64,000 bases of DNA from Gammaproteobacteria bacterium (GTDB taxonomy: Bacteria; Pseudomonadota; Gammaproteobacteria; Competibacterales; Competibacteraceae): NCBI GenBank assembly GCA_020846135.1, contig JADLEK010000064.1, forward strand, positions 62,001 to 126,000, read 5' to 3'. Shown here piece after piece: positions 61,608-64,000 of this stretch; the first letter of the stretch is position 1; every line of letters begins with the position of its first letter. The notes under the pieces were generated by a model, which saw only the letters and a program-made list of their open reading frames with translations, searched no databases and was not told the DNA's origin. A program made the translations under genes and the position numbers.

Positions 61608-62765
61608 ATGAAAGACTTAACCCTCATCCTCGAACAAGGTGAAGACCACATCACCGAGTTCAAAAGCGGTCGATTCCATAATGAAAGTCTGGCTAAGGAA
61701 GCGGTAGCGTTTGCCAATAGCCGTGGGGGGAGCATTTTCATTGGCATCGAAGACGATGGCGTGGTCACTGGGATCGATGATAAAACCGTCGAAGAACGGG
61801 TGATCAACATTTGCCGCAATCTGATCGAGCCTTCGGTACTGCCGGAAATTTTTTATCATCAGCATTCCAGCGGCAAAAAAGTCCTTGAAGTCGTGATCCC
61901 TAAAGGTTTATTCAAACCCTACAAGGTCAAAGGACAGAACCGGTTTTATGTACGAGTCGGCACCGTTTCAATTGAACCCAGTATGCCGGAATTGATTCGC
62001 TTCCTGCAATCGGGCGGACTTTACCATTTTGAAATTACCGCCTTGCCGGGGACATCTGCTGCTAACGTGGATTGGTTGCGCTTCCGTGAATACTGCCAGA
62101 CTTACCGCAAGATAGAGTTTGAAGAACATTCTGCCCACCAATTCCTCGAAAATTGGCAGTTAATGCACAATGGGCAGATGACCGTAGTCGGCGCGCTGTT
62201 CTTTGGCCTGAATGCCGAAAGACTGCTTCCTCAATGCGGTATCCAGTTATTCCGCTTCATCGGACTGGATAGCACCGGCGCGATTGCTGATCAGAAAGAA
62301 CTTTCCGCACCCATTCCAGAATCCATTGAGGCGGCTGTGAAATTTGTGCAATTTAATTCAGCGATGCGTGGGGTTTTTATCGAGGGGAATCCGCATCGAA
62401 CTGATTTGCCGGATTATGATTTTTTTGTGATTCGCGAACTCATTACCAACGCCTTCTGTCATCGCGACTGGTCGATTTTCGGGCAAAAAATCCGGCTATC
62501 CCTGTTTGACGACCGGCTGGAATTGTTTTCGCCTGGCGCATTACCGAATACCCTGACTCTGGAAAATGCGCTGGCCGGCGTTTCGTTTTATCGCAATCCC
62601 AATATCGCCCAATTATGCCGGGACTATGGCTTGGTGGAAAAAGCCGGGCGCGGCTTGCAGAAAATCATCGCCATTTGTAAGCAACTGGGCTTGCCAAATC
62701 CTGAATTTCAATGCGACAGCACCTTTATCAAGACTACGGTGTACAAAGCGACTGGCGCTATTTGA
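61608..62765 (+). CDS. AlbA_2/Schlafen-domain ATP-binding protein
   Basis: A 385-residue protein. The N-terminal AlbA_2 (Schlafen-type) nucleic-acid-binding domain has HITEFKSGRFHNESLAKEAV and FANSRGGSIFIGIEDDGVVT. The C-terminal part is a GHKL-like ATP-binding domain (ELITNAFCHRDWSIFGQKIR, then LVEKAGRGLQKIIAICKQLG). Such proteins are usually called putative transcriptional regulators or RecG-like helicase-related proteins; some are tied to defence islands. Its TGA overlaps the ATG of the next gene by one base (TGATG). Confidence 0.85.
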   Translation: MKDLTLILEQGEDHITEFKSGRFHNESLAKEAVAFANSRGGSIFIGIEDDGVVTGIDDKTVEERVINICRNLIEPSVLPEIFYHQHSSGKKVLEVVIPKGLFKPYKVKGQNRFYVRVGTVSIEPSMPELIRFLQSGGLYHFEITALPGTSAANVDWLRFREYCQTYRKIEFEEHSAHQFLENWQLMHNGQMTVVGALFFGLNAERLLPQCGIQLFRFIGLDSTGAIADQKELSAPIPESIEAAVKFVQFNSAMRGVFIEGNPHRTDLPDYDFFVIRELITNAFCHRDWSIFGQKIRLSLFDDRLELFSPGALPNTLTLENALAGVSFYRNPNIAQLCRDYGLVEKAGRGLQKIIAICKQLGLPNPEFQCDSTFIKTTVYKATGAI

Positions 62766-64000
62766 TGAACACTTCAATTCCCCTCTGCATCGATCTCGAC
62801 GGAACCCTGCTCAATTCCGATCTGTTGCTGGAAGCCGCCTTCGCCCAACTCAAGCAAGCGCCATTGTCCACGCTGCGCTGGCCGATCTGGCTGGTGGACG
62901 GCAAGGCCCGGCTCAAGGCCGAAATGGCCGAACGGGTGGAACTCGACATCGCCACTCTGCCGTTTAATCCTGAATTGCTGGCGTTTTTGCGTGAGCAGAA
63001 AGCGGCAGGCCGGCGCTTGGCGCTGGTCACCGCCTCGCACCGCAGTTTCGCCGAGCAGGTCGCCGATCATCTCGGCCTGTTTGATGAAGTGCTGGCGACT
63101 GAGGGCGACCGCAATCTGGCCGGTTCGCATAAAGCAGAGGAACTGGTCGCCCGTTACGGCGAGCGCGGTTTCGACTACGCCGGCAATGCGGCGGTGGATG
63201 TGGCAGTCTGGAAGCACGCCCGGCGCGCCATCGTGATCAACGCCGGTTCAGCCCTCGTTGACCAGGCCCGCGCCGTCTGTGAAGTGGAACAGGTTTTCGC
63301 CCCGACTGAAAAACCGGGGCGGCACTGGGTCAAGGAACTGCGGCTCTATCAGTGGCTGAAGAACATGCTGATCTTCGTCCCGCTGATCGCCGGTCACGGC
63401 TGGGATCAGCCGGACAAGCTACTGTTGGCGCTGCTGGCCTTTTTCAGCTTCGGGTTGTGCGCCTCCAGTGTTTACCTGCTCAATGACCTGCTGGATTTGG
63501 CCGCTGACCGCCGTCATCCGCGTAAACGCCGCCGTCCATTCGCCGCCGGCAAGCTGCCCATCGCCCACGGGATCGTCGTCATTCCGCTGCTGCTGTTCGC
63601 GGCTTTTGGGCTGAGTCTGCTGATTCACCCCGACTTCACCGCTGTCCTGGGGATTTACTACATCTTCACCCTGGCCTACTCGCTGCGACTCAAACGGACC
63701 TTGATGCTGGACGCCATTGTGCTGGCTGGGCTGTATACCCTGCGGATCATCGCCGGCACGGCGGCAGTGCAGATCATGCCATCGTTCTGGCTGCTGGCGT
63801 TTTCAATGTTCCTGTTCCTCAGCCTGGCGCTGGTCAAACGTTACGCCGAACTGTGGACTCTGCGGGAACGGGGCGAACTCGGGGCGAAAGGCCGGGGCTA
63901 TCACATCGACGATCTCGGCATTCTGGAAAGCCTCGGTGTGTCCGCCGGCTATCTAGCCGTGCTGGTGCTGGCGCTGTACGTTAATACCGAAACCAGCCGC
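62765..64000 (+). CDS. HAD phosphatase-UbiA prenyltransferase fusion, partial
   Basis: At least 412 codons run off the right edge without a stop. The N-terminal 190 residues are a HAD-like phosphatase (LCIDLDGTLLNSDLLLEAAF with DxDGT, then LALVTASHRSFAEQVADHL). The C-terminal part is a UbiA-type membrane prenyltransferase (YQWLKNMLIFVPLIAGH, then SSVYLLNDLLDLAADRRHP with the NDxxD motif, and SLRLKRTLMLDAIVLAG). The combination resembles enzymes of decaprenyl-phosphoribose synthesis or cell-wall sugar carrier metabolism. The start overlaps the stop of the AlbA_2 gene. Confidence 0.88.
   Translation, partial: MNTSIPLCIDLDGTLLNSDLLLEAAFAQLKQAPLSTLRWPIWLVDGKARLKAEMAERVELDIATLPFNPELLAFLREQKAAGRRLALVTASHRSFAEQVADHLGLFDEVLATEGDRNLAGSHKAEELVARYGERGFDYAGNAAVDVAVWKHARRAIVINAGSALVDQARAVCEVEQVFAPTEKPGRHWVKELRLYQWLKNMLIFVPLIAGHGWDQPDKLLLALLAFFSFGLCASSVYLLNDLLDLAADRRHPRKRRRPFAAGKLPIAHGIVVIPLLLFAAFGLSLLIHPDFTAVLGIYYIFTLAYSLRLKRTLMLDAIVLAGLYTLRIIAGTAAVQIMPSFWLLAFSMFLFLSLALVKRYAELWTLRERGELGAKGRGYHIDDLGILESLGVSAGYLAVLVLALYVNTETSR

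Overview
The window is about 60% GC in most places and densely packed with genes. It looks like a chromosomal segment of a Gammaproteobacterium with a storage-polymer lifestyle: it carries a phasin, a wax-ester/diacylglycerol acyltransferase, polyphosphate kinase 1 next to a polyphosphate:AMP phosphotransferase, and an RsmJ-type rRNA methyltransferase. The overall flavour resembles Competibacter-like glycogen/PHA accumulators, but that placement is an inference from gene content only. No rRNA or tRNA gene and no CRISPR array was recognised.

Left to right: (1) 1-7.4 kb, minus strand, an exopolysaccharide operon of closely packed or overlapping genes: two GT4 glycosyltransferases, a phosphopantetheinyl transferase, a double-GT2 fusion, a hexapeptide acyltransferase, and a sugar-transferase/WecG fusion interrupted in frame by a palindromic repeat. 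(2) 7.5-9.8 kb, a lower-GC restriction-modification cassette (C5 methylase, GIY-YIG nuclease, Vsr). (3) 10.2-13.6 kb, a PepSY/cytochrome b561/PepSY set followed by a two-component system. (4) 13.6-26.8 kb, housekeeping and storage genes: an ExeA-like ATPase with two FHA domains, WS/DGAT, a UbiB-like kinase, rubredoxin, macrodomain, EF-G paralogue, RsmJ, phasin, aspartoacylase-like protein, Pcm and dGTPase. (5) 26.9-33.5 kb, a cytoplasmic-type NiFe hydrogenase (small and large subunits plus maturation protease) coupled to a PAS-GGDEF-EAL protein. A recent 128-bp tandem duplication has made a 43-codon chimeric mini-gene at this junction.

(6) 33.7-38.3 kb, an arsenic resistance operon (arsR, arsC, acr3, DUF2703, permease, small thioredoxin) bordered by transposase and cation-efflux gene remnants. 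(7) 38.4-46 kb, a class-A beta-lactamase-like serine hydrolase, a soluble lytic transglycosylase whose 5' end abuts AraC and IS1595 debris, a Ca2+ P-type ATPase and a second lytic transglycosylase. (8) 46.2-51.2 kb, polyphosphate genes and an internally deleted IS3-family element. (9) 51.3-57.9 kb, minus strand, a five-gene unit: a large secreted lipoprotein; a CLCA-like metalloprotease/VWA protein with a GG-C C-terminal sorting signal (JDVT-CTERM-like); a frameshifted CPBP intramembrane protease that would be its dedicated processing enzyme; and a histidine kinase/response regulator pair. (10) 58.2-64 kb, a flippase-like membrane protein, a coiled-coil nuclease-like protein, an AT-rich GT-C-like membrane glycosyltransferase whose reading frame is set by an 11-copy CAGCA tract (out of frame here, so probably phase variable), a repeat-bearing intergenic region, an AlbA_2 ATPase-like regulator, and a HAD-UbiA fusion that runs off the right edge.

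The strongest leads are the phase-variable glycosyltransferase, the hydrogenase/c-di-GMP operon with its duplication-born mini-gene, and the protein-sorting operon coupled to a two-component system.
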